56,915 nucleotides of DNA from Nitrososphaeria archaeon. Lineage in GTDB: Archaea > Thermoproteota > Nitrososphaeria > JACIWG01. The notes below the pieces were generated by a model. That model was not told the DNA's origin. It was given only the letters and a program-made list of their open reading frames with translations, and searched no databases. The first letter of the stretch is position 1; every line of letters begins with the position of its first letter. This document shows, one piece after another, positions 17,240 to 25,993 of this stretch. The DNA lies in contig JARVJP010000007.1 in the NCBI GenBank assembly GCA_029776065.1, positions 1 to 56,915 of the forward strand, in the 5' to 3' direction. Position numbers and translations under genes: made by a program.

Positions 17240-18259
17240 ATGTCTTTGCGTGTAGCGGTATACGGCCTCGGGCCGATTGGGCAACTTATTGCTCGAGAAG
17301 TTTTAAAGAAAAAGGACCTAAATCTTGTAGCTGCTTTTGATGTTGACCAAAAAAAGATTGGGAAAGATTTAGCTGAACTACTGATGCTTAATGATAAGAC
17401 GGGTGTGCATGTTTCATCCCCCTCTGAACTTGGGATGATGCTTAAGAGTAATGGGGTTAAAGTTGTGCTACATTCTACCTTAACATACCTAGATCATGTT
17501 TACCCACAAATCGTAAAATGCATTAAAGCAGGTGCAAACGTTATATCGACTTCTGAAACCCTCTCAAACCCCTATTACAGATACCCCGAGCTTGCTGAAT
17601 TAATTCATGAGATGGCAAAGAAGTACTGCGTCACCGTGATTGGAACCGGAGTTAATCCTGGATTCATATTCGATACTTTACCCGCTTTATTGACGGCTGT
17701 CTGCACAGAAGTTCACTCTATCCATGTCACGAGGTCGTTGGACGCTGCAAAAAGGCGTGAATCTTTCCAAAGAAAATATGGTCTCGGCTTAGGACTAGAC
17801 AAATTCAAAGCTAAGATGGAAATAGGGGAGCTCACCGCCCATGTGGGTTACGGTGAATCGATCAGTCTTCTAGCAGACACTTTACATGTTAAGCTTGATA
17901 AGATTGTGGAGGGACAAGAGCCACTAATAGCGGGGAGTAGTACCAAGACTCAATACGTAACCATTAGCATTGGTACAGTTTCAGGAATCCACGGGTATGG
18001 AATAGGCTTTCTCGATGGCAAAGAATTCATAAAAATCGATTTGTTCGCTGAAGTTGATAGGGAGGAGTTTGAAGAGGTTGTTGTCGATGGAAACCCGCCT
18101 TTAAAGTGGAGGAGTACTGGTACAGCAGGCGATATCGCGACAGCTGCAATGGCGATAAATCTGATTCCTAAACTCTCTAAAGTCGGACCTGGGTTGCTAA
18201 GAATGTGCGATATCCCACTTCCTTCTACATTTCTAAATTTGGGTGTTAATCAGGTTTAG
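17240..18259 (+). CDS. DapB-fold dehydrogenase resembling 2,4-diaminopentanoate dehydrogenase
   Basis: NAD(P)-binding protein of about 339 residues with an N-terminal Rossmann motif YGLGPIGQLIA and the segment GTGVNPGFIFDTLP that marks the dihydrodipicolinate-reductase-like / 2,4-diaminopentanoate dehydrogenase group. Such enzymes oxidise or reduce an amine/imine carbon. ATG 17240 is preferred over the TTG two codons upstream. The stop codon runs straight into the aminotransferase start region, so the two act together, probably on an amino compound. The linkage with a polyol dehydrogenase suggests an amino-sugar or amino-polyol step, but this is not proven. Confidence 0.75.
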   Translation: MSLRVAVYGLGPIGQLIAREVLKKKDLNLVAAFDVDQKKIGKDLAELLMLNDKTGVHVSSPSELGMMLKSNGVKVVLHSTLTYLDHVYPQIVKCIKAGANVISTSETLSNPYYRYPELAELIHEMAKKYCVTVIGTGVNPGFIFDTLPALLTAVCTEVHSIHVTRSLDAAKRRESFQRKYGLGLGLDKFKAKMEIGELTAHVGYGESISLLADTLHVKLDKIVEGQEPLIAGSSTKTQYVTISIGTVSGIHGYGIGFLDGKEFIKIDLFAEVDREEFEEVVVDGNPPLKWRSTGTAGDIATAAMAINLIPKLSKVGPGLLRMCDIPLPSTFLNLGVNQV

Positions 18260-19576
18260 GTGAATTTGTTGAACTATGTTGATCGAACACTGAGGTCGCA
18301 TAAACTGTTTGAGAAGGCTAAGGAGTATATTCCAGGGGGCTCAGCTTATGCGATACGTTACTTCGAGCCTTATCCATTTTATGTGTCAAAGACAAAAGGT
18401 AGTAAGATTTGGGACGTGGATGGAAATGAATATGTTGACTTTTGGCTCTGCCATTTTGGTGCGATCTTTGGACACTGCTACAAACCAGTGATGGCTGCTG
18501 TAAAGGAGCAGCTTGACTTTGGAGCTCATCTTGGGTGGTGTAACGAATGGGAGGTCAAGTGGGCAGAAGTTGTCTGTAAATGGTTTAATGCTGAAAGAGT
18601 GAAGCCTGCAAATAGTGGTACTGAATCGAACATGTACGCAATAGGATTAGCTAAAGCGTTCACAGGGAAACACAAGGTGGGGAAGATGGAAGGCGGGTGG
18701 CATGGTGGATTTAATAATTTAAATAGAGCGGTAAACTACCCATATGATAAACCAGCTGCCCTCAACTTACCTATTTCAGATGACCTGATTCCACTTCCAT
18801 TTAATGATCTAGATGGTGTGATTAAGCGGATAGGGAATGAGGAATTAGCGTGCGTCATAGTTGAGCCTGTTCTAGGCTCAGCAGGCTTTATTCCCGCTGA
18901 AAAAGAATTCCTTAAGGGTCTAAGAGAGTATTGTGATAGAAAAAACACCCTCTTGATCTTTGATGAGGTAATAACCGGCTTCAAGCATCCAAATGGCTTA
19001 CAAGGCTATTATGGAGTTAAACCAGACCTTACAACAATGGGTAAAACGGTGGGCGGGCAATACTTTGCTGGTGCAGGAGGAATATGTGGCCGAGCCGATA
19101 TTATGACCCTGTTGGATCAGACAAAAAGACGAAACTTCTGGGAACGGTCAGCTCATGGTGGAACCTTTGTAGGAAACGCGTTAACGATGCGTGCAGGATA
19201 TGTCACAATAAGTGAGCTCTTTAAGAGGAAGGATGAAGTATACGAACATGTCAACTCACTAAGCTCATTTGCAGTAAGAGAACTAAACCGTGCGATCGAA
19301 GAAAGCAAATTTGAAGCTTATATTACAGGTGCTCTATCATTGTTTGGCCTTCACTTTACAAAGGAGAAACCTGTAAACGGTGAAACCGCAGAGAGAACAA
19401 AGGATAGGGAACTAAGTAGAGCCCTCTTCACCTTCCTACTTGATAAAGGGGTTGCTTACTTAACACCTAACACACCCCATTTCACCGTGTCCTTTGCACA
19501 CACACAGAGCGATGTTGAGAGGCTAGTCTTTGGGATCGAAGAGTTTCTCGCTAACGCTAAGGGAATTAACCAATAG
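18260..19576 (+). CDS. class III pyridoxal-phosphate aminotransferase (GSA-aminomutase-like)
   Basis: Aspartate aminotransferase superfamily, class III, about 435 residues. Visible elements: NSGTES, GGWHGGFN, the cofactor aspartate in IFDEVITGF, the Schiff-base lysine in TTMGKTVGGQYF and HGGTFVGNALTM. It resembles glutamate-1-semialdehyde aminomutase, but its setting beside an imine-type dehydrogenase and sugar genes argues against a haem role. GTG 18260 follows the upstream stop directly. AGGTGA (18258-18263) overlaps that GTG and is well placed for TTG 18269, so translation may begin there. The same arrangement occurs at 5893-5905. Confidence 0.85.
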   Translation: MNLLNYVDRTLRSHKLFEKAKEYIPGGSAYAIRYFEPYPFYVSKTKGSKIWDVDGNEYVDFWLCHFGAIFGHCYKPVMAAVKEQLDFGAHLGWCNEWEVKWAEVVCKWFNAERVKPANSGTESNMYAIGLAKAFTGKHKVGKMEGGWHGGFNNLNRAVNYPYDKPAALNLPISDDLIPLPFNDLDGVIKRIGNEELACVIVEPVLGSAGFIPAEKEFLKGLREYCDRKNTLLIFDEVITGFKHPNGLQGYYGVKPDLTTMGKTVGGQYFAGAGGICGRADIMTLLDQTKRRNFWERSAHGGTFVGNALTMRAGYVTISELFKRKDEVYEHVNSLSSFAVRELNRAIEESKFEAYITGALSLFGLHFTKEKPVNGETAERTKDRELSRALFTFLLDKGVAYLTPNTPHFTVSFAHTQSDVERLVFGIEEFLANAKGINQ

Positions 19577-19603
19577 GAGTATGCCATTCATGCTCAAATT
19601 GTC

Positions 19604-21052
19604 TTAGAGTTTATCGGCAAGCGCTTCAACAACTCTATTATACTTCTGAACCAGTTGATCATAGGCTGCCTTGTTTTCGAGGTTTGGTTTAAATTCAGAT
19701 CTTATCTTTACCGTGCGACCTACTAGATCGTCTATGCTCTGTTTACCGATCGCCCAAGCAGCGATCAAGGCCGAACCAAGCGCGGAATCCGGTTCCTCAA
19801 CTACTTTAACCTCCTTTCCAAGAGCGTCCGCGACTATCTGCATGAAAAGAGGGTTCTTCGACGCGCCTCCGCTCGCTCTTAGGTCATAAAACGTGGTCCC
19901 TGTAACCTCTTCAACCACGGAGAGCATAAGCCTTAATGTCATACTGCTTCCTTCAAGGAGGCTTCTAAATATGTGCCCAGGGCTTATGTTCTTTTCGCTC
20001 AAGCCTATGAAGAAGCCTTTAACCTGGGGGTACGTCCTCGGAACTCTCACACCATACCACTCACTACAAGCCATTACCCCATCTGATCCTGGTGGTACAG
20101 CCTTCGCGGCATCAGTTAATTCGTCAAGGCTCATCTTCATCATCTTACTCATAGAATCAAACGAAGCAGTACCTGCGTTTGTAAACCCTCCCGCCAGATA
20201 CGCATTGCCCACATATGTCTTATAATAAAATCGACCATGTTCATCAGGTGACAGCTTGTTGACCACCGCATGGACAGTCAAGGAAGTTCCTATAGTGAAG
20301 TTTGCTTGACCTGGCTTAAGCGCGCCAGAAGTGATGTCTCCTGCGCTGGCGTCGGTGACGCCGTTAACTATTGGTGTACCTTGAGGCAATCCTAACTTTG
20401 CAGCTTCTTGGTTTGTATAGCCAACTATTCCCCCTATTGGTTTTATTTCAGGCATTATTTCTAAAGGTAAATCCACATCTTCGTACACCTTCTTCAGGTA
20501 ACCTAGTCCTTCTAACAGAGCATGTGATTTTCCAGCAGAATTTGACGAAGTCGCGATTGAGTCTGAGAGCTTAAAGACCGCGTAGTCGTTTTCGTGTAGA
20601 AGGTGCCCGACTTTATTAAAGTGTTCAAAGTTCTTTTTAAGCCAAAGTAACTTCGGTATCACAAGTTGTGGGACTATTGGCAAGAATTTTTCAAAGTCCC
20701 TAGCAGTATCACTCCTCTCTCTAAGCTCTTTTGCCTCGGTCTTCCCTCTACTGTCATTATACATGATTAAATTATAAAATTCTTTGTTGTCCTTATCGAT
20801 TAATGTGAATGTACCACTTGTTGAATCGACGCATACAGCTGTGATGTGACCTAATGATTTTAAATGGGTAAGTGCTTCCTTTATTCGCTCCCAAAGCACT
20901 ACTGCACTTCTTTCTGCAAAATCTTCTTTTGGTTGGATTATAAGGTCGTAAACAGGTACACTTGTTTTTTCAACAACTTCACCGTTTTCTGATATAATAG
21001 TTGCTTTAATGTTCTTAGTTCCAATATCTAAACCTAGATAAAGTTCTCCCAT
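19604..21052 (-). CDS. FGGY-family kinase, D-ribulokinase (SePSK/AtXK-1)-like
   Basis: Sugar kinase of about 482 residues. It has GLDIGTKNIKA at the N terminus, the motifs VDSTSGTF and MYNDSR that I associate with the SePSK/AtXK-1 D-ribulokinase branch, the catalytic aspartate in NGVTDASAGD, SGGASKNPLF and DSALGSALIAA. Predicted product is ribulose 5-phosphate or a related ketose phosphate. It is back to back with the RuBisCO gene across about 150 bases with a TATA box in each direction. The reading frame opens with GTG at 21061, but ATG 21052 is the better start, about 36 bases after a minus-strand CTTATATAG (21084-21092). Confidence 0.85.
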   Translation of the reverse strand: MGELYLGLDIGTKNIKATIISENGEVVEKTSVPVYDLIIQPKEDFAERSAVVLWERIKEALTHLKSLGHITAVCVDSTSGTFTLIDKDNKEFYNLIMYNDSRGKTEAKELRERSDTARDFEKFLPIVPQLVIPKLLWLKKNFEHFNKVGHLLHENDYAVFKLSDSIATSSNSAGKSHALLEGLGYLKKVYEDVDLPLEIMPEIKPIGGIVGYTNQEAAKLGLPQGTPIVNGVTDASAGDITSGALKPGQANFTIGTSLTVHAVVNKLSPDEHGRFYYKTYVGNAYLAGGFTNAGTASFDSMSKMMKMSLDELTDAAKAVPPGSDGVMACSEWYGVRVPRTYPQVKGFFIGLSEKNISPGHIFRSLLEGSSMTLRLMLSVVEEVTGTTFYDLRASGGASKNPLFMQIVADALGKEVKVVEEPDSALGSALIAAWAIGKQSIDDLVGRTVKIRSEFKPNLENKAAYDQLVQKYNRVVEALADKL

Positions 21053-21061
21053 TAGAAACAC

Positions 21062-21207
21062 TGAAAAATGTTAAAGAGCATCTCTATATAAGTTTTAAAT
21101 CCATCGCAGTAACCGATCTGATGACAAGGATTTAATTTACTATATTTGATATATTCAAAAAAGCATGTTTATATAATAGAAGCATTAACTTTTTGGGGCG
21201 AATTTTC
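21062..21207. promoter_or_regulatory. divergent promoter region between ribulokinase-like gene and RuBisCO
   Basis: Two TATA elements face away from each other: CTTATATAG on the minus strand at 21084-21092 for the kinase, and TTTATATAA on the plus strand at 21168-21176 for RuBisCO. The sequence between them (about 21093-21167) is A/T-rich and could hold a shared operator. It contains TATATTTGATATATT, a loosely symmetric stretch at 21141-21155. The layout implies co-regulation of kinase and RuBisCO. Confidence 0.55.
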
Positions 21208-22503
21208 ATGTCTGAGCGAAGCTTTAATGTCTTCACAGCAAGGGCTGAACAGATCGATCCAGAAGCTAACATAATCGCAACGTACTACGTTGAAGGAAAA
21301 GATATATCCATCGTGGAGGCTGGTGTAAAGATCGCTGCTGAAGAGTCGATCGGCACATGGACCGAAGTGTCAACGGCAACAGAATGGATCGTAAAGAATT
21401 TACCAGCAAAGGTCTTCGAACATAAAGTTCAAGATAAAAACACGGGTATAATCAAGATAGCTTACCCTAACACCCTCTTCGACTTCGAAACCGGAGGGAT
21501 CCCCCACATTCTAAGCATCGTCGCTGGGAACCTCTTTGGGTCTAGCTCTCTTCAGAATGTAAGGCTGCTCGACTTAGAGTTTCCGTCAGAGTTTGTTTCA
21601 CTCTTTAAGGGGCCAAAGTTTGGAATTGAAGGGGTAAGGAAGCTCATTGGTACACTTGACGATCGAAGACCACATCTGGGAACTATAATAAAACCAAAAG
21701 TAGGATTGAACCCTAAAGAAACAGCGAATGTCGCCTACGAGGCTGCGATGGGGGGTGTTGACTTCATAAAAGACGATGAAACGTTAACCAATCAAAAGTT
21801 TTGTCCTCTCGCAGATAGGGTCACCCATGTTATGACCGCTCTTGATAGGGTCAAGTCGGAGACGGGTAGAACGGTTTTATATTCCCCTGATGTCACTACA
21901 GAGACCTATAAACTAAGAGATCTGGCTCAAGTTGCCTTAGACCATGGTGCAAATGCTCTTATGGTGGATGTCATCCCATGTGGATTCTCTGCTGTAAGGC
22001 TCCTAGCTGAGGACCCTTCAATAAAGGTTCCAATACACGTTCATCGATGTATGCATGCTGCTATGACGAGAAACCCCAAACACGGTATCTCCATGATGGT
22101 GATATCAAAGCTTGTGAGGCTCGCAGGTGGTGACCAGTTTCATACTGGTACTGCTGCTGGAAAGATGGGTGGCAAAGAGAAGAAGATTGAGGAACTGATA
22201 TCGATAAACGACTTTCTTAAAGGAAGGTTCTATAGGTTGAAGGCTACATTCCCTGTTGCATCAGGGGGTGTTCACCCAACACTTGTACCAATAAACGTCC
22301 TTACACTTGGAAAAGATCTTGTTATTCAAGCAGGTGGAGGCATTCACGGTCACCCAGAGGGGACAAGGGTAGGTGCCACTGCTATGCGTCAAGCGATAGA
22401 CGCGGCTGTAAATGGTGTGCCATTAGAAGAGTATGCTAAGACTCACAGAGAATTAGCTGTTGCAATAAAACATTGGGGTATGAAGTTCGTATCAGATGAC
22501 TAG
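21208..22503 (+). CDS. rbcL: ribulose-1,5-bisphosphate carboxylase/oxygenase, archaeal form III
   Basis: RuBisCO large subunit, 431 residues from ATG 21208 (a TTG five codons earlier is less likely, given TATA at 21168-21176). All catalytic residues I can place are present: Glu45, Thr50-Trp51, Asn108, IKPK (Lys162 and Lys164), carbamylated Lys188 with Asp190-Glu191 in GGVDFIKDDE, His279-Arg280 in HVHRCMH, His312 in FHTGT, Lys319, Ser352-Gly-Gly in VASGGVHP and QAGGGIHGHP. This is form III rather than a RuBisCO-like form IV protein. No AMP phosphorylase or ribose-1,5-bisphosphate isomerase is in the window; the neighbour is a ribulokinase-like gene. Predicted reaction: RuBP plus CO2 to two 3-phosphoglycerate. 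Confidence 0.96.
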   Translation: MSERSFNVFTARAEQIDPEANIIATYYVEGKDISIVEAGVKIAAEESIGTWTEVSTATEWIVKNLPAKVFEHKVQDKNTGIIKIAYPNTLFDFETGGIPHILSIVAGNLFGSSSLQNVRLLDLEFPSEFVSLFKGPKFGIEGVRKLIGTLDDRRPHLGTIIKPKVGLNPKETANVAYEAAMGGVDFIKDDETLTNQKFCPLADRVTHVMTALDRVKSETGRTVLYSPDVTTETYKLRDLAQVALDHGANALMVDVIPCGFSAVRLLAEDPSIKVPIHVHRCMHAAMTRNPKHGISMMVISKLVRLAGGDQFHTGTAAGKMGGKEKKIEELISINDFLKGRFYRLKATFPVASGGVHPTLVPINVLTLGKDLVIQAGGGIHGHPEGTRVGATAMRQAIDAAVNGVPLEEYAKTHRELAVAIKHWGMKFVSDD

Positions 22504-22582
22504 GTAGAGGATAAAACCTCTCATGCTTGGGTTAAAAGAACTATTCCCTTTATTTATTCTCAAGAAAGTCGTGTTAGAAGTT

Positions 22583-24292
22583 TTACTTTGATATCTTTCG
22601 AAGGCATTCATCTGTAACCTTTATTGCCTCTAAGAGTGTGTCTGATACGCGATTTCCTTCTCTTCTTAATGTGACCTTAAGGAATTGGTAGTTGTCTTTT
22701 CCTAAAGTATCCTTCTTTAAAACGTAATTGAGCATGGGCAAGTAAGGCTGATCTACTGCTGGATCTTGCTCATATCTTCCCGCAGCTGTGAACAAGGTGG
22801 GGTTCAGTATCCTAGAAAGCCTAATTAGCGTATCATTCACTTCTTTCACCTTCTCCTCTTCAACGCTGTTTAACGAGTTCTCCAATTTGAGTAGTTCAGA
22901 CTTCAGCTCACCTGCTTTACGTATTAAATCGTCATAGTCAACTAGGTATTCGCTGTCCTTGTCTTTTAAGTTTAAGAGTTCTTCTAAATACCTCTCAGCG
23001 TTCGCTGAAAGTTTAAACGGCAAAACTTTGCTGTTTATTAAGGTTAGCGCGATAGCTAAGTTCACCTCAGTGTCCCTAACAAGGTATTCAGTGTCGACAT
23101 ATTCTTCAGTATCATAAGGTGTATGCCACCACCAGCCGCCTCCAGAACCGCCTACATTTGCTCGAGTCTCTACAGGTGCCATACTATAGCAGTCGATTGA
23201 TGGTACACCGATACCCCAAAAGGACTGGTCTCCCCATCTACCGGGTTTTAGTCTTTCAACTTGAATTCCAGTCAATGTTCTTGCTACTTCTTCCGAGAAG
23301 TCCATTGCCTCAGGCATAGCCTCTAAAAGATATACGGTCGCTCCTTTACTGCCAGGCGAATCTATGTTTATGTAAGATATACAGTTACTGTTTAGATTAT
23401 CCCATTCTTTGTCGACGAAGTAGGTTGATCCAGAGTATCTTCCTTGAGAGTGCCCAACCCACCACGCTATCTTCACACTTCTCCTCAGTTTTTCCTTGTT
23501 CTCGTTAAGAACTCTAGCGATTTCCAAGCAACTCGCATTACCAGTAGCGTTGTCTGTTGCCCCCACATACCATGAATCTAGATGGCCACCGATGAGTACA
23601 AATCTTTCAGGTTCCTCTTTTCCCTCTATAGTTGCCACAGGTATCCTAAGCTTAGCCCATGTTGTATTCGTCTGTGTGTAAAGTCTGACGATTACCTTTC
23701 CTTTTGAAGTCCCCAACTTTAGTATCTCCCCATCTTCATGTGGCACAGACGCAACATATATCCTAGGAATTCTGAAAGATGTCTTTATCGAGGGAGTTCC
23801 CCAAACCGTCGTTATGATCATTTCGTGGGGAACGTTTTCGTTGCTGATGAAGATCTGGCCAATAACTCCATAGTTCTGTGCAAGCCAAACTTTGTCAGGT
23901 GACGCGTTTCCATCTGTTAAAACTATTTTTCCCCTTACATTCTTTATGTTATAGTCCTCTTCTGAACCTTTCCCGACGTAGAGGAGTTCAGTTACTACAC
24001 CCTCCTCAGGGGTTGTCAGAGAGAATGGGTGCGTTATCGACTTAAACGATTTTAAAGTAGGGTATATTAAGTCAACCCTTGCTTGTTTAGGTTGGCTGAT
24101 TAAGGAGTCAAATTCGTAGACGTCTGTTTTCACCCCACATTTTTTGAGTGTGGAAACGATGTATTCAACTGCTTTCTCTTCATCCTCTGTTCCAGAGACC
24201 CTTGTGAATTTACATAAGTTCTGGACATGCTTGGCCATTTCATCCTTTGAAACCTGTTTTAAAAGATTTTGGATAAGGGGATCAAAAGCCAT
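22583..24292 (-). CDS. M28-family aminopeptidase-like protein, cytoplasmic
   Basis: Zinc peptidase of the M28 family (569 residues), no signal peptide. There is an inserted PA-like domain near residues 110-210. Metal-binding features are the His-Leu-Asp in GGHLDSW, the Asp in ATDNATGNA and the His in WWWHTPYDT. The usual EE pair of classical M28 enzymes is replaced by WVGHSQGRYSGS, a pattern I recall from other prokaryotic M28 relatives. The C-terminal 130 residues form a helical extension. Its start overlaps the racemase-family stop by 11 bases; it is the last gene of the peptide-uptake operon and probably cleaves imported peptides. Confidence 0.85.
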   Translation of the reverse strand: MAFDPLIQNLLKQVSKDEMAKHVQNLCKFTRVSGTEDEEKAVEYIVSTLKKCGVKTDVYEFDSLISQPKQARVDLIYPTLKSFKSITHPFSLTTPEEGVVTELLYVGKGSEEDYNIKNVRGKIVLTDGNASPDKVWLAQNYGVIGQIFISNENVPHEMIITTVWGTPSIKTSFRIPRIYVASVPHEDGEILKLGTSKGKVIVRLYTQTNTTWAKLRIPVATIEGKEEPERFVLIGGHLDSWYVGATDNATGNASCLEIARVLNENKEKLRRSVKIAWWVGHSQGRYSGSTYFVDKEWDNLNSNCISYINIDSPGSKGATVYLLEAMPEAMDFSEEVARTLTGIQVERLKPGRWGDQSFWGIGVPSIDCYSMAPVETRANVGGSGGGWWWHTPYDTEEYVDTEYLVRDTEVNLAIALTLINSKVLPFKLSANAERYLEELLNLKDKDSEYLVDYDDLIRKAGELKSELLKLENSLNSVEEEKVKEVNDTLIRLSRILNPTLFTAAGRYEQDPAVDQPYLPMLNYVLKKDTLGKDNYQFLKVTLRREGNRVSDTLLEAIKVTDECLRKISK

Positions 24293-25028
24293 TTTTTAGC
24301 TCCTCCTTAAAGACGCTTTTCGCTAACTTCCCGTAATCTGCGAGAGGATACGATGTTCTACTTTGCATGAGCTTAAGCTGTGCTAAAACTTCAGCTACCT
24401 TTATCGATACCTTGGCAGGGTTCAAGACAGGCGCCTTCACCGAATCCTTGACTAGCTCGTCAGCGAGGATAAAAGCCAAACTCATGCATCCTAGGACTAT
24501 AACATCAGCTCCTTCTTCTATAGCGTCATTACAGGCTTCAGTAACCTTCTTCTTTATTAATTCCACATCCTTCCCTAGTTCAAGTACTGGGACATTTACG
24601 GCTTGCACGGATGCTAACTTGTTATGAAATCCGTACTTTACTGTTAAAGCTCGCATTGTTGGAACGTCTCTATCCAATGGGACGACCATTCCAAACCTGT
24701 CCCCGATGAGGAATGAAAACGCTATCGTTGATTCAGCAGGGCCTATAACTGGAATCTTTGCAAGTTCCTTTGCCGCCCTTAACCCTGGGTCTCCTGCGCA
24801 CCCTAAAACTATCGCGTCATAACCTTTTTGAAGGCGTATAATTGTTCTAAGAACACTTCCTGCTGCGATATCTTCTTCAACAGATGATTCAATGGATATT
24901 GGTCCTTCGTCAACTGCTTTAACCTCAACTGATACGCCATTTGATGCCCAAGTATTAGCGATCTTCTCTCTTCTACTTTGTTCTCTCTTTTCCATTATGC
25001 CTGGTACAAGATATAGTATCTTTGTCAT
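24282..25028 (-). CDS. Asp/Glu/hydantoin racemase family protein
   Basis: 248 residues, two-cysteine racemase fold. The paired catalytic cysteines lie in VLGCAGDPGL (around residue 77) and VLGCMSLAF (around 180), as in hydantoin/allantoin racemases and Asp/Glu racemases. It overlaps the upstream ATPase gene by 4 bases (ATGA) and the M28 peptidase by 11, so it is translationally coupled. Placement between a peptide importer and a peptidase suggests handling of D-amino acids or cyclic amides released from peptides. Substrate is not determined by sequence. Confidence 0.82.
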   Translation of the reverse strand: MTKILYLVPGIMEKREQSRREKIANTWASNGVSVEVKAVDEGPISIESSVEEDIAAGSVLRTIIRLQKGYDAIVLGCAGDPGLRAAKELAKIPVIGPAESTIAFSFLIGDRFGMVVPLDRDVPTMRALTVKYGFHNKLASVQAVNVPVLELGKDVELIKKKVTEACNDAIEEGADVIVLGCMSLAFILADELVKDSVKAPVLNPAKVSIKVAEVLAQLKLMQSRTSYPLADYGKLAKSVFKEELKNGF

Positions 25029-25993
25029 CTTCTATCTCCTTTGATGGTATAATAGCAAGCTACAAAATGTTTTTCCCTCACTTCTACCATCTCTGGCTCC
25101 TCTTTCTTACATAGTTCCATTCCATATGGACACTTCTGTAAGAAGACACATCCTCCCCTCCAGTCTTCAAGAGCCTTCATTTGATGCTGTATTAATTCGA
25201 TTTTCTTTTTAGGATCTGGTAGTGGTAACGCTAGTAAAAGCATCTTAGTATAAGGGTGTAAAGGTTGGCCAAGTATGTCCTCACTAGGCCCCATCTCAAC
25301 GAACTTCCCTGAATACATGACAATTATGTAATCACTTATGAACCTAACTACTCCTAAATCATGGGAAATAAAGATATAAGATAGGTTGAACTGTTTCTGA
25401 AGCTCATTTAATAGGTTTAGTATCGTCGCTTGTACAGAGACATCTAGCGCTGAAGTAGGCTCATCCAATATTATTAGCTCAGGGTTGAGCGCGATTGCTC
25501 TCGCTATTGCTACTCTCTGATTCTGTCCCCCACTTAATTCATGTGGGTAACGACTTAGATGTGTCTCATTAAGCCCAACAACTTTAAGTAACCTAACCAA
25601 TTCAGTTTCAAGCTCCGTTTTATTGATTTTCTTATGTGTTATGATCGGCTCTGAAATTATATTCCTTATGGTCATTCGTGGGTTAAGTGAGGTGAAAGGA
25701 TTTTGGAAGACTATTTGAACTGATCTATGATAGTCGTCAAGTTCTTCCGACTTCATTTTTGATAAATCTTTTCCTTTGAAAAGAATTGCACCTGAAGTAG
25801 GATTTATCAGCCTTAAAAGGCATTTAGCGAGGGTGGTCTTTCCACAACCGGTTTCCCCTACTAAACCTAATGTTGTGCCTTTTTCTATACTGAAACTCAC
25901 ATTATCTACTGCCTTTATGAGTTCTTTTTTTCCAAAGAAACCTTTTCTTTTATAATAATGCTTTGATACATTCTTTGCTTCTATAAGAGGCAT
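25025..25993 (-). CDS. oligopeptide ABC transporter ATPase, DppF/OppF type
   Basis: ATP-binding subunit (322 residues) with Walker A GETGCGKTT, signature LSGGQNQRVAIARA, Walker B LIILDEP and switch His in FISHDLG. The C-terminal region has the HPYT motif and Cys-rich segment (CVFLQKCPYGMELC) typical of OppF/OppD proteins. It overlaps the DppD-type gene by one base and the racemase-family gene by four. Partner of the ATPase at 25993-26964. Confidence 0.94.
   Translation of the reverse strand: MPLIEAKNVSKHYYKRKGFFGKKELIKAVDNVSFSIEKGTTLGLVGETGCGKTTLAKCLLRLINPTSGAILFKGKDLSKMKSEELDDYHRSVQIVFQNPFTSLNPRMTIRNIISEPIITHKKINKTELETELVRLLKVVGLNETHLSRYPHELSGGQNQRVAIARAIALNPELIILDEPTSALDVSVQATILNLLNELQKQFNLSYIFISHDLGVVRFISDYIIVMYSGKFVEMGPSEDILGQPLHPYTKMLLLALPLPDPKKKIELIQHQMKALEDWRGGCVFLQKCPYGMELCKKEEPEMVEVREKHFVACYYTIKGDRR

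Noticed and set aside
18260-19576. Haem-pathway HemL assignment for the class III aminotransferase
   Set aside because: Its neighbours are an imine-type dehydrogenase and polyol genes, and no haem gene is near; a general aminotransferase is safer.
21208-22503. RuBisCO as a form IV RuBisCO-like protein without carboxylase activity
   Set aside because: The KxDDE lysine, the magnesium Asp-Glu, both His residues, the loop Lys and the SGG/GGG phosphate sites are all present, which form IV proteins lack in part.
22583-24292. M28 peptidase as inactive for lack of the EE pair
   Set aside because: The GHSxGRYSGS pattern occurs in other M28 relatives from memory, and His and Asp ligands are intact, so I do not call it inactive.
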